In this document: positions 1-8,208 of the stretch, one piece after another
How the letters are laid out: each line of letters opens with the position of its first letter
Position numbering within the stretch: the first letter of the stretch is position 1
DNA from: Compostimonas suwonensis
Lineage (GTDB): Bacteria; Actinomycetota; Actinomycetes; Actinomycetales; Microbacteriaceae
Length of the DNA stretch: 64,000 nucleotides
Reading direction: 5' to 3'
NCBI RefSeq assembly: GCF_002797855.1
Contig: NZ_PGFB01000003.1
Location: 372,001-436,000, forward strand
Position numbers and translations under genes: made by a program
Notes under the pieces: generated by a model
The model's input: only the letters and a program-made list of their open reading frames with translations
What the model was told of the DNA's origin: nothing
Database searches by the model: none

Positions 1-538
1 CGAACGCGGCCATCCCGAGCGCGATGAGCCATTTGGCGAGCGGCGGATGCACGATGAACGAGGGGTCCGTCGTGAAGATGTTCGTCTCGCCCGCCTCGAA
101 ACGCGGGTTGGGGGTGTCGGGCCAGGCCGACTCGTAGCCGTTGTTGAAGAGGGTCCACGAGTCCTTGACGTAGAAGGTCTCGTCGAAGACGAGGGCGTGC
201 GGGTTGCCGAGGTTCCAGAACCGCAGCACGGCGGCGAGGACCGTGACCGCTATCGGCCCTCCCCAATACCAGAGCCGCTGGCGCAGCGGGGTCGACAGCG
301 TGCGCGCCCACCAGTCGTCGAGGCGGCTGCCGCGCGGCTCGTCGTCGTGCGGGCTCTCGGCGGTGCCGGCGGCATCCGCGGCATCCGCGACCTCCGTGGC
401 GTTCGTGGCATTCGTGCTCTCGACCGTGGCGTCGGCGGTGTCGGCGACGCTGCCGTCCGTCTCTGCGGTCGGCTCGGAGGAGGGGCTCGACGGAGGCGCG
501 GTCGGCGCGGCCGTGTCTGAGGGAGGCGTCAGGCTCAC
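1..538 (-). CDS. Protein O-mannosyltransferase (Pmt family), N-terminal part, cut by the window edge
   Basis: The reverse strand reads from a GTG at 538-536 into a roughly 80-residue Ser/Thr/Ala/Asp-rich cytoplasmic tail, then a first membrane segment and the motif LVFDETFYVKD. In this GT39 family an Asp-Glu pair in the first extracytoplasmic loop is catalytic, and it is visible here (FDE). The family transfers mannose from a polyprenyl phosphate carrier to Ser/Thr of exported proteins. The rest of the protein lies left of the window. Divergent pairing with rsmI is common in Actinobacteria. The low-complexity N-terminal tail comes from Ala/Thr codon repeats (near 370-430) and is probably disordered. 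Confidence 0.85.
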   Translation of the reverse strand, partial: MSLTPPSDTAAPTAPPSSPSSEPTAETDGSVADTADATVESTNATNATEVADAADAAGTAESPHDDEPRGSRLDDWWARTLSTPLRQRLWYWGGPIAVTVLAAVLRFWNLGNPHALVFDETFYVKDSWTLFNNGYESAWPDTPNPRFEAGETNIFTTDPSFIVHPPLAKWLIALGMAAF

Positions 539-550
539 CTGCCCATCGTA
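539..550 (-). promoter_or_regulatory. Leaderless promoter of the mannosyltransferase gene
   Basis: On the minus strand the hexamer TACGAT (550-545) is followed by exactly 6 nt and then the GTG start at 538. In Actinobacteria a -10 box ends 6-7 nt before the transcription start, so transcription would begin at the start codon. The same layout recurs in about a dozen genes here. Confidence 0.5.
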
Positions 551-565
551 GGACCTCGTCCCTGC

Positions 566-577
566 CAGACTGGACCC
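566..577 (+). promoter_or_regulatory. Leaderless promoter of rsmI
   Basis: CAGACT at 566-571 is followed by 6 nt and the ATG at 578; no purine-rich ribosome binding site precedes the start. It lies back to back with the divergent mannosyltransferase promoter. Confidence 0.5.
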
Positions 578-1408
578 ATGATCATCCTCGCGGCCACACC
601 CATAGGCAACTTGGGGGATGCCTCGAAACGGCTCGTCGACGCCCTCAGCACCGCGACCGTCATCGCGGCCGAGGACACCCGCACGACCATCAAGCTGCTC
701 ACCTCGCTCGGCATCGAGAACCGTCCGCAGCTGCTGAGCCTCCACGATCACAACGAGCGCGAGCGCAGCGGCGAGATCGTCGAGCTGGCCCGCGAGAGCG
801 ACGTGCTCGTGCTGAGCGACGCCGGCATGCCGACCGTGAGCGATCCCGGATACCACCTGGTGGATGCCGCGATCGCCGCCGGTGTGACCGTGACGGCCCT
901 GCCCGGCCCCTCCGCGGTGCTCACGGCGCTCGCCGTCTCCGGACTGCCCACCGACCGGTTCAGCTTCGAGGGGTTCCTGCCGCGCAAAGGCGGCGAGCGC
1001 CGCACGCGGTTCGCCGAGCTCGCGACCGAGCGCCGCACCATGGTGTTCTTCGAGTCGCCGAACCGGCTCGCCGAGTCGCTCGCCGACCTCGCCGCTGCGA
1101 TGGGCGACGACAGGCGCGTGGTCGTCTGCCGCGAGCTCACCAAGTTCTACGAAGAGGTCAAGCGCGGCACGGCGGCGGAGCTCGCCGCGTGGGCGGCCGG
1201 GGGTGTCCGGGGTGAGATCTGCGTGGTCGTGCACGGGGCCGCCGATGTGACGGTCGATCTCGACGAGGGGGTCGACCGCGTCGAGAGGCTCGTGGCGGGA
1301 GGCATCCGCCTGAAGGATGCCGCGACCGCCGTCGCGGACGACACGGGCCTCAGCAAGCGCGAGCTCTACGAGGCCGCGCTCGCCCGCCGCACCGCTCCCC
1401 GCCCCTGA
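578..1408 (+). CDS. rsmI: 16S rRNA (cytidine(1402)-2'-O)-methyltransferase RsmI
   Basis: This 276-residue protein has the usual family length. It opens with AATPIGNLGD (the TPIGN signature of the tetrapyrrole-methylase fold), then AAEDTR near residue 36, LVLSDAGMPTVSDPG near residue 85 and LPGPSAVLTAL near residue 108, all SAM-binding landmarks of RsmI. The enzyme methylates the ribose of C1402 in the decoding centre. The C-terminal helix-turn-helix-like tail (LSKRELYEAALA) is typical. ATG 578 is the only start that keeps the TPIGN motif near the N-terminus, and the promoter layout supports it. Confidence 0.95.
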   Translation: MIILAATPIGNLGDASKRLVDALSTATVIAAEDTRTTIKLLTSLGIENRPQLLSLHDHNERERSGEIVELARESDVLVLSDAGMPTVSDPGYHLVDAAIAAGVTVTALPGPSAVLTALAVSGLPTDRFSFEGFLPRKGGERRTRFAELATERRTMVFFESPNRLAESLADLAAAMGDDRRVVVCRELTKFYEEVKRGTAAELAAWAAGGVRGEICVVVHGAADVTVDLDEGVDRVERLVAGGIRLKDAATAVADDTGLSKRELYEAALARRTAPRP

Positions 1409-1465
1409 GCTGCTCGCCCCCCCCGCCTGCCCTGCCCCTGCCCGCTCCTGCCTTGCCCCTCGTCA

Positions 1466-1550
1466 ACTCAAAACGACGGAGATTTCCCTCGAAACCGACG
1501 TTTTCGGGCGGAAAAGCCGCGTTCTGCCCGAAATCTCCGTCGTTTTGAGT
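1466..1550. repeat. Palindromic intergenic element, copy A (Y-palindrome-R)
   Basis: Twenty-base perfect inverted arms, ACTCAAAACGACGGAGATTT at 1466-1485 and its complement at 1531-1550, enclose a 45-nt centre with its own short palindromes. The left flank (1408-1465) is pyrimidine-rich and the right flank (1551-1628) purine-rich, so the whole spacer between the convergent rsmI and aldo/keto reductase genes could fold on itself. A fragment of the right arm (CGTTTTGAG) recurs at 1559-1567. It is one of five copies in the window and may act as a bidirectional terminator here. Confidence 0.85.
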
Positions 1551-1628
1551 GGAGAGCGGCGTTTTGAGCGGGGGCGGGGCGGGGCGGAGAGGCCGGGCGA
1601 AGGGGGGGGCGAAGGAAGCAGGGGGGGA

Positions 1629-2489
1629 TCAGGCGGCGCTGAGCCGGGCGACCGTCTCGGGCGCGAGCACGAGATCGGCGGCCTGCGCCGAGTCGACGAT
1701 GCTCTGCGGCCGGCTCGCCCCGGGGATCGGGATGACGAGGTGCGACAGGTGCAGCTCCCAGGCGAGGGTGATCTGCTGCGGGCTCACGCCGTACTCCGCG
1801 GCCACCTCGCCGAAGACCTCGAAACGGTCGGCGAGGTCGGCAGCCCCGCGGATGCCGCCCAGAGGACTCCAGGGCAGGAACGCGAGCTCGTGCACGACGC
1901 ACTCCTCGAGCTCCACGCCGCTCGAGCGGAAGGCCGGCGAGAACTGGTTCTGCACCGAGACGAGGGAGTGGCCGAGCACGCTCACGGCCTCGCGGATCTG
2001 CGGCACGTTCGCGTTCGAGATGCCGATGTGCCGGATGAGGCCCTCGTCGAAGAGCTCGCGCAGCGCGCCCAACGACTCGGCGTACGGCACGGCGGGGTCG
2101 GGGCGGTGGAACTGGTAGAGATCGATGCGCTCGACGCCGAGTCGGGCGGCCGAGGCCTTCGCGGCGGCCTTGAGGTAGTCGGGGTGGCCGTTGGTGGCCC
2201 ACGGCCCGTTGTCGTTGTGCAGCAGGCCGCCCTTGGTGGCCACGAAGATCCCCGAGGTGTCGCCGCCGTAGCTCGCGAGCGCCTCCGCGATGAGCGACTC
2301 GTTGTGACCGACGCCGTCGGCGTCCAGGTGATACGCGTCGGCGGTGTCGATGAAGGTCACCCCCGCGTCGAGCGCGGCGTGGACTGTCGCGATCGAGGTC
2401 GCCCTGTCCTTCCGGCCCTGGATCGACATGGGCATGCCGCCCAGTCCGATGGCACTGACGTCGACGTTTCCGATCCTGCGCTGCTTCAT
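1629..2489 (-). CDS. Aldo/keto reductase
   Basis: This is a 286-residue NADPH-dependent oxidoreductase of the AKR (beta/alpha)8 family. The catalytic tetrad is readable: Asp and Tyr in TFIDTADAYH, Lys in IFVATKGG, and His in YQFHRPDP. The C-terminal cofactor region reads LVIPIPGASRPQSI. The substrate cannot be inferred. The frame stays open to 2678, but that extension runs through palindromic element B, and the ATG at 2489 places MKQRRIGNVDVSAIGLGG at the usual N-terminus, so 2489 is chosen. It is monocistronic, convergent with rsmI and divergent from metG. Confidence 0.9.
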   Translation of the reverse strand: MKQRRIGNVDVSAIGLGGMPMSIQGRKDRATSIATVHAALDAGVTFIDTADAYHLDADGVGHNESLIAEALASYGGDTSGIFVATKGGLLHNDNGPWATNGHPDYLKAAAKASAARLGVERIDLYQFHRPDPAVPYAESLGALRELFDEGLIRHIGISNANVPQIREAVSVLGHSLVSVQNQFSPAFRSSGVELEECVVHELAFLPWSPLGGIRGAADLADRFEVFGEVAAEYGVSPQQITLAWELHLSHLVIPIPGASRPQSIVDSAQAADLVLAPETVARLSAA

Positions 2490-2502
2490 GAACGGCAGTC
2501 TA
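2490..2502 (-). promoter_or_regulatory. Leaderless promoter of the aldo/keto reductase gene
   Basis: On the minus strand TAGACT (2502-2497) is followed by 7 nt and the ATG at 2489. This supports 2489 as the true start. Confidence 0.5.
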
Positions 2503-2531
2503 CGACCGCTCGCACCGATTCCCTCCCCAGT

Positions 2532-2614
2532 CTCAAAACGACGGACATTTTGCCCGAAACACGGGTTTCCGGGCAAAAAGGTCGCGTTCTGGGCGAAATG
2601 TCCGTCGTTTTGAG
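2532..2614. repeat. Palindromic intergenic element, copy B
   Basis: Nineteen-base inverted arms (CTCAAAACGACGGACATTT at 2532-2550, complement at 2596-2614) surround an inner palindrome built on TGCCCGAAAC and GGGCAAAAAG. The right flank is a G/A-rich run to about 2680. This copy sits between two divergent genes, which argues against a purely terminator role for the family. Confidence 0.85.
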
Positions 2615-2712
2615 TGGGGTGAGTGGGGATGGTGAATGGGGGATGAGTTGAGGGCGAAGCAGGGGGAGCGGTCGTCATCCGTAACAGCGATAGGGCCGGT
2701 GCCGCGCGCGAA

Positions 2713-2725
2713 TATGATGGTCACC
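2713..2725 (+). promoter_or_regulatory. Leaderless promoter of metG
   Basis: TATGAT at 2713-2718 is followed by 7 nt and ATG 2726. The in-frame ATGs at 2714 and 2717 lie inside this -10 box, which favours 2726 as the translated start. Confidence 0.5.
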
Positions 2726-4321
2726 ATGTCCGACGGCTCTTCGTTCTACATCACCACGCCCATTTTCTATGTGAATGACGTGCCGCACATCGGTCACGCG
2801 TACACGGAGGTGGCCGCGGACCTCCTCGCGCGCTGGCATCGGCAGGCGGGCGACGACACCTGGTTCCTCACCGGGACCGACGAGCACGGCCAGAAGATCC
2901 TCCGCACCGCGACCGCCAACGGTGTGACCCCGCAGGAGTGGACCGACAAGCTCGTCGCCGAGGCCTGGGTGCCCCTGCTCGAGACGGTCGACATCGCCAA
3001 CGACGACTTCATCCGCACGACCGACGAGCGCCACGAGTCGCGCGTCAAGCTCTTCCTCCAGCACCTCTACGACACGGGCTTCATCTACACGGGCGAGTAC
3101 GAGGGCTACTACTGCGTGGGCTGCGAGGAGTACAAGCAGCTGAGCGAGCTCCTCGACGGCACGGGGGAGTACGAGGGGCAGCTGGTCTGCGCCATCCACT
3201 CGAAGCCCGTCGAGCTGCTGCACGAGCGCAACTACTTCTTCCGCATGAGCGACTTCACCCAGCCGCTGCTCGACCTCTACGAGACGAGGCCCGACTTCGT
3301 GCAGCCCGAGAGCGCGCGCAACGAGGTCATCGGCTTCGTCAAGAAGGGCCTCTCAGACCTCTCGATCTCGCGCTCGACATTCGACTGGGGCGTCAAGATC
3401 CCGTGGGACGACAGCCACATCATCTACGTCTGGATCGACGCGCTGCTCAATTACGCGACCGCGGTCGGCTACGGCGCCGACCAGGAGCAGTTCGACCGCC
3501 GCTGGCCGGCCACGCACATCGTGGGCAAAGACATCCTGCGGTTCCACGCCGTGATCTGGCCGGCCATGCTCATGGCCGCGGGCGTCGAGGTGCCGCACCA
3601 GGTCTTCGGCCACGGCTGGCTGCTGGTCGGCGGCGAGAAGATGTCGAAGTCGAAGCTCACGGGAATCGCCCCCCGGCAGATCACCGACACCTTCGGCTCG
3701 GACGCGTTCCGCTACTACTTCATGCGCGCCATCAGCTTCGGGCAAGACGGCTCGTTCAGCTGGGAGGACCTGTCGGCCCGCTATCAGGCCGAGCTCGCCA
3801 ACGGCTTCGGCAACCTGTCATCCCGGGTGATCGCCATGGTCAACCGCTACTTCGACGGGGTCGTGCCGACGCCGGGCCCGTACGAGGAGGCCGACCTCGC
3901 GGTGCAGCGGACGGTCGCGTCGGCCGCCGTGAACGCGGATGCCGCGATCGAGACCCTCGCGATCCACGAGGCGATCGCGGCCGTCTGGACCATCGTCGAC
4001 GAGCTCAACGGCTACATCACCGCGCAGGAGCCCTGGGCCCTCGCCAAGGACGAGGCCCAGGGCGAGCGCCTGCAGACCGTGCTCTACACGGCCACCGAGG
4101 GCCTGCGCGCCCTCGCCGTGCTGCTCTCGCCGGTTCTGCCGAAGGCGACCCAGAAGCTCTGGACCGCGCTCGGCGTGGAGGCGGCGCTCGGCGAGCTCAC
4201 CACTCAGCCGATCCGCGAGGCCGGGGCCTGGGGTGTGCTCGCACCCGGAACGACCGTCGGCGCGCTCGAGGCGCTCTTCCCGAGGATCGAGGCCGGCGAC
4301 ACCTCCGCCGGAGCAGAGTAG
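2726..4321 (+). CDS. metG: Methionyl-tRNA synthetase
   Basis: This 531-residue class I aminoacyl-tRNA synthetase charges tRNA-Met in the cytoplasm. It shows the HIGH motif as PHIGHAY near residue 18 and the KMSKS loop as EKMSKSKLTG near residue 305. A reduced zinc-knuckle region with CVGCEEY and a later Cys-x2-His lies between them. The anticodon-binding helical domain follows, and there is no C-terminal tRNA-binding EMAP domain, so this is the short actinobacterial form. tatD starts 4 nt after the stop, and rsmA follows tatD, giving a metG-tatD-rsmA operon conserved in Actinobacteria. Confidence 0.96.
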   Translation: MSDGSSFYITTPIFYVNDVPHIGHAYTEVAADLLARWHRQAGDDTWFLTGTDEHGQKILRTATANGVTPQEWTDKLVAEAWVPLLETVDIANDDFIRTTDERHESRVKLFLQHLYDTGFIYTGEYEGYYCVGCEEYKQLSELLDGTGEYEGQLVCAIHSKPVELLHERNYFFRMSDFTQPLLDLYETRPDFVQPESARNEVIGFVKKGLSDLSISRSTFDWGVKIPWDDSHIIYVWIDALLNYATAVGYGADQEQFDRRWPATHIVGKDILRFHAVIWPAMLMAAGVEVPHQVFGHGWLLVGGEKMSKSKLTGIAPRQITDTFGSDAFRYYFMRAISFGQDGSFSWEDLSARYQAELANGFGNLSSRVIAMVNRYFDGVVPTPGPYEEADLAVQRTVASAAVNADAAIETLAIHEAIAAVWTIVDELNGYITAQEPWALAKDEAQGERLQTVLYTATEGLRALAVLLSPVLPKATQKLWTALGVEAALGELTTQPIREAGAWGVLAPGTTVGALEALFPRIEAGDTSAGAE

Positions 4322-4325
4322 GGCC

Positions 4326-5273
4326 ATGGGCGACTCGAACGCGGGCTCCTCGAACTACGTGCGCCGGCGGGAGCAGACGAGTGGGCGCGACCTGAGCTAC
4401 CCGCCGCTGCCCGAAGGCCTCGTCGTTCCCGTCTACGACAACCACACCCACCTCGAGATCGCCGACGGCGAGCAGCCGATCGACTACCGCGAGCACCTCG
4501 ACCGCGCCTCGAGCGTGGGCGTGCGCGGCGTCATCCAGGTGGGCGGCGACCTCGAGACCTCGCGCTGGTCGGCCCAGATCGCCGCCATCGAGCCGCGGAT
4601 GCTCGCAGCCGTCGCCCTGCATCCCAACGAGGCGCCCGTCTACGACGCCGCCGGAACCCTCGACGACGCGCTCGCCGAGATCGCCGAGCTCGCCACCCGG
4701 CCCCGCGTGCGCGCGATCGGCGAGACGGGCCTCGACTTCTTCCGCACCGCGGCTGACGGCCTCGCCGCCCAATACCGCTCCTTCGAGGCGCACATCCAGA
4801 TCGCGAAGGAGAACGACCTCGCCCTGCAGATCCACGATCGCGAGGCGCACCGCGAGGTCATGGACACCCTGCGCCGGGTCGGCGCCCCCGAGCGCACGGT
4901 CTTCCACTGCTTCTCGGGAGACGCCGAGATGGCCCGCATCTGCGCCGACCACGGCTGGTACATGTCGTTCGCCGGCAACGTGACCTTCAAAAACGCGCAG
5001 AACCTCCGCGAGGCACTCGAGGTCGCGCCGCGCTCGCTCATCCTCGTCGAGACGGATGCCCCGTTCCTGACCCCCATGCCGCACCGCGGGCGGCCCAACG
5101 CGCCGTACCTCATCCCGCTCACCCTGCGTTTTATGGCCGACCACCTCGGCACCGACGCCTCGATGCTCGCCGCGCAGATCAACTCCAACACCGAGCTCGT
5201 CTACGGCCGTTGGGATTCCGAGCCGGTCGCCGAGCCGCCGCGCGAGGCGGCACCGAGCGGCGGCGTCGCATGA
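4326..5273 (+). CDS. tatD: TatD family metal-dependent hydrolase (DNase)
   Basis: This 315-residue TIM-barrel hydrolase has metal ligands visible as the HxH in YDNHTHLEI, Glu in AIGETGLDFFRT, His in LQIHDREAH, His in VFHCFSGD and Asp in VETDAPFLTP. TatD proteins are 3'-5' DNA exonucleases or hydrolases of damaged nucleic acid. The first 40 residues (MGDSNAGSSNYVRRREQ...) form an extension typical of actinobacterial members. It starts 4 nt after metG and its stop overlaps the rsmA start (ATGA), so the three are translationally coupled. Confidence 0.92.
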   Translation: MGDSNAGSSNYVRRREQTSGRDLSYPPLPEGLVVPVYDNHTHLEIADGEQPIDYREHLDRASSVGVRGVIQVGGDLETSRWSAQIAAIEPRMLAAVALHPNEAPVYDAAGTLDDALAEIAELATRPRVRAIGETGLDFFRTAADGLAAQYRSFEAHIQIAKENDLALQIHDREAHREVMDTLRRVGAPERTVFHCFSGDAEMARICADHGWYMSFAGNVTFKNAQNLREALEVAPRSLILVETDAPFLTPMPHRGRPNAPYLIPLTLRFMADHLGTDASMLAAQINSNTELVYGRWDSEPVAEPPREAAPSGGVA

Positions 5274-6136
5274 GCGAGGATGCCGCGGCCAGACTCCTGG
5301 GCCCCGCCGAGATCCGCGACCTCGCCGACCTGCTGGGCGTCACCCCCACGAAGAAGCTGGGGCAGAACTTCGTCATCGACGCGAACACCGTGCGCCGCAT
5401 CGTGCGGGTCGCGAAGATCGAGCCGGGTGACGAGGTCGTCGAGGTGGGGCCGGGCCTCGGCTCGCTGACCCTCGGCCTGCTCGAGACGGGCGCGAGCGTC
5501 GTGGCCGTCGAGATCGACCGCCGCCTCGCCGAGCAGCTGCCGAAGACCGTCGAGCTCATGCAGCCGGGGGCGCCGCTCACGGTCGTGCACGACGACGCGT
5601 TGCGGGTGGTCGCCCTGCCGGGGCAGCCGACGCGTCTCGTCGCCAACCTGCCCTACAACATCTCGGTTCCCGTGCTCCTGCACTTCCTCGAGCACTTCCC
5701 CTCGATCGTCTCCGGCGTGGTCATGGTGCAGGCCGAGGTGGGCCAGCGCGTCGCGGCGGGTCCCGGGTCGAAGATCTACGGCAGCCCGAGCGTCAAAGCC
5801 GCCTGGTACGGGGAGTGGCACACGGCCGGCCAGGTGAGCCGGCAGGTGTTCTGGCCGGTGCCGAACGTCGACTCGATCCTCGTGGGTTTCACGCGGCATC
5901 CTGCGCAGCCGGGCACGGAGGCCGAACGGCTCGCAACCTTCGAGCTCGTGGACGCCGCGTTCCAGCAGCGCCGCAAGATGCTGCGCCAGTCGCTGTCGAC
6001 CGTTCTCGGCGACACGCAGGCGGCCACGGCCGTGCTCGAACGGGCCGGGGTGGCGCCGACCGCCCGTGGCGAGGAGCTGGGCGTCGCCGAGTTCCTGGCC
6101 GTCGCGCGTGCCGCCCTAGCCCGCGGCTCTGAGTAG
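5270..6136 (+). CDS. rsmA: 16S rRNA dimethyladenosine transferase RsmA (KsgA)
   Basis: This 288-residue SAM-dependent enzyme dimethylates A1518 and A1519 of 16S rRNA late in 30S assembly. Signature blocks are KKLGQNFVID near residue 27, VVEVGPGLGSLT (SAM loop) near residue 60 and the catalytic NLPYNIS near residue 127. The start at 5270 overlaps the tatD stop by 4 nt. In related genomes ispE usually follows directly; here two AT-richer genes on the opposite strand are inserted, and the first of these overlaps the last 21 nt of rsmA. Confidence 0.95.
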   Translation: MSEDAAARLLGPAEIRDLADLLGVTPTKKLGQNFVIDANTVRRIVRVAKIEPGDEVVEVGPGLGSLTLGLLETGASVVAVEIDRRLAEQLPKTVELMQPGAPLTVVHDDALRVVALPGQPTRLVANLPYNISVPVLLHFLEHFPSIVSGVVMVQAEVGQRVAAGPGSKIYGSPSVKAAWYGEWHTAGQVSRQVFWPVPNVDSILVGFTRHPAQPGTEAERLATFELVDAAFQQRRKMLRQSLSTVLGDTQAATAVLERAGVAPTARGEELGVAEFLAVARAALARGSE

Positions 6137-6637
6137 CGGACTCGCGGCGAACTCCGACGGACCAGCCACCGTAATGATCACTGCGCCACAATCCACGTAG
6201 AGGAAGGCCCAGCCCGCGTGCTCCCGGAGTTCTCCATCGGAGAGTTTTCCGTCTATGAGAATCGTCGTGCTCGTGCGAGTGAACGACTTGTATGTCTCGA
6301 TCATCTGGTCGATTTCGGTGGAGTTCGGAATATTCGACCCGGATGCGAACCCTGGTAAGTGGTTGACAAGGTGAGTAATGGCATGGATTTGCATCGGATC
6401 AGTTCCGTGAAGCCTGTCCTTTCGCCACGTCCAGACCGATGGCTGCACGGTCGTATCTACGCGGTGGCCGCGGGTGCGGACATATGCCATCTCGATCACA
6501 TCCATGACTCCGTCTCGCGACTGGGTTGAAAGTCCTACGCGGCTGGTGTTCGTGTTCCCTGATACGAAGGCCGGGAGGCCGAAGCTCGTGAGCTTCGACC
6601 TCTCGGCTTCGGTCAGGATCTCTCGACCCTCTTTCAT
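6116..6637 (-). CDS. Hypothetical protein in an AT-richer insertion
   Basis: This 173-residue soluble protein was not recognised. It begins MKEGREILTEAERSKLTSFG and contains VVDTTVQPSVW-like and LIDGKLSDGELREHAGWAF stretches, with no signal peptide and no membrane segment. The start at 6637 is preceded by GGAG 9 nt upstream; ATG 6658 is an alternative that overlaps the upstream gene. Its stop overlaps the convergent rsmA by 21 nt. Base composition is clearly lower in G+C than its neighbours. It probably works with the secreted peptide encoded just upstream, because the two genes nearly overlap and share one promoter region. Confidence 0.7.
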   Translation of the reverse strand: MKEGREILTEAERSKLTSFGLPAFVSGNTNTSRVGLSTQSRDGVMDVIEMAYVRTRGHRVDTTVQPSVWTWRKDRLHGTDPMQIHAITHLVNHLPGFASGSNIPNSTEIDQMIETYKSFTRTSTTILIDGKLSDGELREHAGWAFLYVDCGAVIITVAGPSEFAASPLLRAAG

Positions 6638-6641
6638 CGGA

Positions 6642-6896
6642 TCAGTCTCCGGGTGCATTGGAGATCGGAACTGAGACTTCCCGTCCCTGATCATCAACAC
6701 GAAGTTCGTAACCGTGGGAGGCCGCCACCTCGGCGTCATAGCCAACGACGCTCAGCAGAGCTTCGAGAGACGTTTCGCCCGACTGTGGAGCAGCTTCATC
6801 TGCATACGCGGGGAGCGATGTTCCGAGGAGAAGAAAGGTGGCGAGAGTGAGGACGGTGACTTTTCTGCGAGTGGCGCGATGGGTCTTTTCGGACAT
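6642..6896 (-). CDS. Small secreted protein with Sec signal peptide
   Basis: This 84-residue product has a textbook signal peptide: positively charged n-region (MSEKTHRATRRK), hydrophobic core VTVLTLATFLLLG and a cleavage site near PAYA/DEAA at residues 31-32. The mature part is only about 52 residues, acidic and free of cysteine, ending VPISNAPGD. AAAGGAAA about 7 nt before the ATG is a good ribosome binding site. Its stop is 4 nt before the start of the downstream gene. No family was recognised; the low G+C and odd position between rsmA and ispE suggest acquisition by transfer. Confidence 0.7.
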   Translation of the reverse strand: MSEKTHRATRRKVTVLTLATFLLLGTSLPAYADEAAPQSGETSLEALLSVVGYDAEVAASHGYELRVDDQGREVSVPISNAPGD

Positions 6897-6924
6897 CGAT
6901 CGGTTTCCTTTCGAGGGAATCTTT

Positions 6925-6945
6925 CTATGCACAGGAGATGCATAG
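6925..6945. promoter_or_regulatory. Inverted repeat in the leader of the secreted-protein operon
   Basis: CTATGCA at 6925-6931 and TGCATAG at 6939-6945 form a perfect 7-bp inverted repeat with a 7-nt loop, 29 nt upstream of the start at 6896. The AT-rich sequence 6946-7002 contains a TTTTTTAAAAAA palindrome (6961-6972) and CACAT...ATGTG. Together these could be an operator or a short leader hairpin. No further gene is seen in 6897-7147. Confidence 0.4.
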
Positions 6946-7147
6946 GCAAATAGATATTGCTTTTTTAAAAAAGTAAAGAGCCTTCACATTTTTATATGTG
7001 CAGGGTGCGTGCTGCGGTAGGTGTTTGGCTGTCGTCTGTTATCAAACGATCGACGGTTCTACGCAACGTCGCAGCGTCCGAAGTTCGCACGGGTCGGGGA
7101 GTGAAATGTGGTGGCGCCCGCAGTCAGCGGGCGTCCCCCGCCTGAGG

Positions 7148-7159
7148 TAGCTTGGAGGA
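7148..7159 (+). promoter_or_regulatory. Promoter immediately upstream of ispE
   Basis: TAGCTT at 7148-7153 is followed by 6 nt (GGAGGA) and ATG 7160. The spacer could serve as a ribosome binding site on a longer transcript or as the last bases before a leaderless start. Confidence 0.45.
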
Positions 7160-8095
7160 ATGACGACAGGGGCCGGCATGCAGGGGGTTCACGCTCGCGC
7201 GCCGGGCAAGATCAACGTCTTCCTGAAGGTCGGTCAGGTCATGGACGACGGGTATCACGACGTCGCCACCGCGTACCAGGCGGTCTCGCTGCACGAAGAC
7301 GTCTTCGCCTACGAGGCCAGCGACTTCTCGGTCACGCTGAGCGGCAGCATCGACACGATCGACGTGCCCACCGACGGCTCCAACCTCGCGATCAAGGCCG
7401 CTCGAGCGCTCGCGCGCAAGACCGGCTACCGCGGCGGGGTGCGGCTCGAGATCGAGAAGCACGTGCCCGTCGCCGGCGGCATGGGCGGGGGCTCGGCGGA
7501 TGCCGCGGCCACCCTGCTGGCCTGCGACGCGCTCTGGGGCACCGAGTGCAGCCGCGAGGAGCTGCTCGCGATCGCCGCGAAGCTCGGCGCCGACGTGCCG
7601 TTCGCCTTCACGGGCGGCACAGCCGTGGGCACGGGCCGCGGCGACCAGCTGAGCCCGGCCCTCGCGACGGGCCACTTCCAGTGGGTGCTCGCCTTCGCCG
7701 AGTTCGGCATGAGCACCCCCAAGGTCTACAGCGAGCTCGACCGTCACCGTGAGCGTCACGCCCAGGACATCTTCCCGACCCCCGCGCAGCCGACGGTCGA
7801 CGCGAACGTCTTGCAGGCGTTGCGCTCGGGCGACCCGCGTCTGCTCGCCGAGTCGCTGCACAACGATCTCCAGGCCGCCGCCCTGCACCTCGCGCCCGGG
7901 CTCACGAACGTGCTCGAGCTGGGCGAGGAGAACGGCGCCCTCGCCGGCATCGTCTCGGGCTCCGGGCCGACGGTCGCGTTCCTCGCGGCCGACGTCGACG
8001 CCGCGCTCGAGCTCCAGGTGGCGTTGAGCGCTGCTCGCGTCACGGTCGCGCGCGCGACGGGCCCCGTGCACGGCGCCCGCCTCATCCACGACTGA
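7160..8095 (+). CDS. ispE: 4-diphosphocytidyl-2-C-methyl-D-erythritol kinase
   Basis: This 311-residue GHMP kinase is the ATP-dependent step of the non-mevalonate isoprenoid pathway. N-terminal [13 protein letters not shown] carries the conserved substrate Lys, [18 protein letters not shown] near residue 100 is the GHMP ATP loop, and [11 protein letters not shown] near residue 270 is the C-terminal motif. ATG 7160 places PGKIN at the normal distance. It is separated from rsmA by the insertion at 6116-6896, so it has its own promoter. Confidence 0.94.
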   Translation: MTTGAGMQGVHARAPGKINVFLKVGQVMDDGYHDVATAYQAVSLHEDVFAYEASDFSVTLSGSIDTIDVPTDGSNLAIKAARALARKTGYRGGVRLEIEKHVPVAGGMGGGSADAAATLLACDALWGTECSREELLAIAAKLGADVPFAFTGGTAVGTGRGDQLSPALATGHFQWVLAFAEFGMSTPKVYSELDRHRERHAQDIFPTPAQPTVDANVLQALRSGDPRLLAESLHNDLQAAALHLAPGLTNVLELGEENGALAGIVSGSGPTVAFLAADVDAALELQVALSAARVTVARATGPVHGARLIHD

Positions 8096-8124
8096 CGCAC
8101 GCACGTGCACGTGCACGCGCGAGT

Positions 8125-8190
8125 CGCGGCACGTGCAAATCCCGGCGGCACGTGACTTTCCGCGGGCCCGCGAGACTTTCACGTGCCGCG
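8125..8190. terminator. Bidirectional hairpin between convergent ispE and tetR
   Basis: CGCGGCACGTG at 8125-8135 and CACGTGCCGCG at 8180-8190 are perfect 11-bp inverted arms. A nested palindrome CGCGGGCCCGCG lies at 8161-8172, and a third partial arm (GGCACGTGACTTTC) sits inside. It lies between two gene ends, so a two-way terminator is likely. Confidence 0.6.
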
Positions 8191-8208
8191 ATGCCGACAG
8201 CGCGCGGC

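Noticed and set aside
2532-2614. Palindromic element B interpreted as part of the aldo/keto reductase coding region (start at 2678)
   Set aside because: The same palindrome occurs in four other non-coding spacers, and a leaderless promoter and the family's N-terminus both point to the ATG at 2489.
1317-2651. A 444-codon plus-strand open frame across the aldo/keto reductase gene
   Set aside because: It is the shadow of the reductase on the minus strand, and both ends run through the palindromic elements.
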